In this document: positions 62,568 through 64,000 of the stretch, in pieces
How the letters are laid out: each line of letters starts with the position of its first letter
Numbering within the stretch: position 1 is the stretch's first letter
Source of the DNA: Monomorium pharaonis
Lineage: Eukaryota; Arthropoda; Insecta; Hymenoptera; Formicidae
Direction of reading: 5' to 3'
Length of the DNA: 64,000 bases
Assembly (NCBI RefSeq): GCF_013373865.1
Contig: NC_050475.1
Span: 10,312,021 to 10,376,020, forward strand
Made by a program: the position numbers and the translations under genes
The notes under the pieces: generated by a model
Database searches by the model: none
What the model was told of the DNA's origin: nothing
What the model saw: the letters and a program-made list of their open reading frames with translations, nothing else

Positions 62568-64000
62568 CGAGCGACTTCTGCTCGGGCTACGTCTCCTGTT
62601 GATAATGGTGCTGGTTTCTCTGGCGTGACTCAATTTCGTATTGCGCAATTTAATTCTAATTCTTTGCGGGGTCATATTGATTTTTTAAGGCTACACTTCC
62701 ACCCTGCGTTTTACCACGTTATTTCTGTTTCCGAAACCTGGCTCCATGACGGCGTCTCCGATGACCTGGTGGCTCTTGATGATTATTTTTTGATCCGCAA
62801 TGATAGGATCTGTTGTCGCGGTGGTGGCGTTGCCTGCTACATTCATAAATCGCTCAAAGCCACCGTTATAGCCAGGTCCTCGGGTGGTCACGTCAATGAA
62901 CCTGAGTACTTAATCTTAGACTTACGCACCACACATAATGAATCGGTCTTGTTTGCGTCGGTTTATAGGAGGCCCAAAGGTTGTCTCCTACACGATTTTG
63001 TCGCTTCCCTTACCAAAGTGTCTCACTTATATAAAAATGTAATTATTGGCGGTGATCTAAACTGTGACTTATTATCTGACCACTTCGAGGCTGCGTATTT
63101 GCGACAACTTATGTATAGCCTCTCCTTGCATATTATTCCTTCGGCCGCTACCTTCCACACTGCCACTTCTGACACGTGTCTTGACCTCTTAATAATAGAT
63201 GACTGTGATAAAATTTCATCCTTTAATAAATCCTCTTGTCCGTTCATTGCTGGACACGATCTCCTTACCCTTTCTTTGTCATTTAAGTTTCCGGTAGTTA
63301 CTTGTAGTTCGATCCGTAGGCGCTGTTTCAAGGGATTGAATGAGTTGGAGTTCTGTGATTTCCTTTCTGTCAGCCTGGTCAATGTAGATCGTTCCTCTAA
63401 TAATTTCCCTCTACTTACTGATGTACATAGTTACTGTTCCGCATTGACCAGCACCCTTCATGAGGCCCTTGACGTTTTTGCTCCTGCTCGTTTGTTGGTT
63501 CCTGGTCGGCCTCGTGCACGATGGCTCACTGAAGATTTGAGGTCTCGTCTTCGTACGCGCAATCTTTTGTTCAAGCAGGCTAAGCGCTTGAATAGCCTGC
63601 TTGGCTATCTTAGCTATCGACACTTCAGAAATCAGTTGAGCCTTGATATTAAACGGGCCAAGTCTAATTTCCTGCTTGCGTCCTTAACCAATATAATCGA
63701 CCCAGCGAAACTATGGAGAGAACTGGCCCGGTTGCGACTCGTCAGGTCTTCCTTTGTATCTCCTCTTCACTTCTTCTCTGTGTCCCAGTTTAATTCACAT
63801 TACGCAGGGGTCTCCTCTGGCCCTCCTTTGAGCTATGCCGACTTCATTTCCACTATTCGTACCTTGACAGTTCCATCCGGCCATCCTGAGTTCGTCTTTT
63901 CCTCTGTTTCCTCCAATTTGATCCATGGGCTTATTGTTGCTCGTCCTCATCACTCCCTTACCTCGGGAGTTGATGGCATTCCTCTTTTGGTCCTACGTGT
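62568..64000 (+). CDS. LINE 2 ORF2 (partial): endonuclease and start of reverse transcriptase
   Basis: Open without a stop from directly after the ORF1 TGA to the window end, in the same frame as ORF1. Endonuclease motifs are QFNSNSLRGHIDFL, VSETWLHDGVSD, GGGVACYIHKS, SVYRRPKG, GGDLNCDLL, SDTCLDLL and AGHDLL. These are the Asn, Glu, Tyr, Asp/Asn and terminal Asp-His sites of AP-type nucleases. The basic linker (RPRARWLTEDLRSRLRTRN) leads to the RT start SGVDGIPLL at the edge. The first in-frame Met is only at about 63113 (RQLMYSL), inside the endonuclease. Translation must therefore come by read-through of the TGA, reinitiation at a non-ATG codon, or cleavage of a fusion. Confidence 0.85.

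Larger units (their letters stand above)
61028..64000 (+). mobile_element. LINE 2: CR1-like non-LTR retrotransposon, runs off the window
   Basis: The 5' untranslated region 61028-61541 is GC-richer and begins immediately after the TC tract. ORF1 and the start of ORF2 follow with no disabling change seen. Codon use is more GC-rich than LINE 1, so the two are different families. It may be intact and recently active, but the RT and 3' end are outside the window. Confidence 0.8.

Overview
This is a eukaryotic, AT-rich, repeat-saturated chromosomal window. The mix of families (Ty3/gypsy, piggyBac, mariner-like MITEs, long foldback elements, CR1/jockey-like LINEs, a Polinton capsid fossil, a Merlin/ISXO2-like transposase fossil) points to an insect, and I infer an ant or other hymenopteran. 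Almost all recognisable protein-coding sequence belongs to transposable elements. No complete host gene is visible, but two well-bounded exon candidates (17970-18249 and 48464-48668, + strand, matching phase) could be neighbouring exons of one host gene whose roughly 30 kb intron is filled with transposons. A small three-exon gene or decayed gene (39439-41576) lies in the same interval.

Layout. 0-9.5 kb: foldback family A (mariner-type TACAGGGTGT ends), a 32-bp minisatellite, and a 1.06-kb foldback with TAA target duplications carrying a tRNA-like Pol III cassette in each arm. 9.9-13.4 kb: a foldback element with a SWIM zinc-finger remnant, invaded by two copies of a second foldback family with 8-bp target duplications and 15-bp subterminal repeats. 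13.4-17 kb: GATATC-rich degenerate repeats, a solo gypsy LTR and a further foldback. 18.5-23.1 kb: a giant palindrome with transposase-like fragments in both arms, itself invaded by a 2.1-kb mariner-type foldback. 23.5-30.6 kb: a gypsy fossil, then a piggyBac-type foldback split by gypsy element 1 (26114-29566). 30.9-36.2 kb: gypsy element 2 with both LTRs and a SAP-like gag N-terminus. 38-41.6 kb: second copy of the tRNA-like foldback, then the three-exon locus whose second intron holds a foldback with a 5S rRNA-derived segment. 43.4-50 kb: Merlin-like fossil, 63-bp repeats, three MITEs, an exon candidate. 50.1-56.5 kb: fragments of a gypsy element bracketing a 5-kb foldback transposon with ~154-bp satellite arms and genes for a transposase-like protein and a ubiquitin-protease-like domain. 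56.5-57.7 kb: a Polinton/Maverick major capsid protein fossil carrying a third copy of the 8-bp-TSD foldback. 58.1-64 kb: two LINEs in tandem, the first an endonuclease-less fused ORF, the second apparently intact and running off the window.

The recurring theme is foldback architecture. At least eight elements have long inverted arms, and in three of them (18.5, 24.2 and 51.4 kb) the arms contain an inverted extra copy of part of the element's own gene. The nested insertions give a readable relative chronology, and several target-site duplications can be read directly. Family assignments rest on motif recognition by eye. No similarity search or alignment was run, and element boundaries not tied to a target duplication are approximate.
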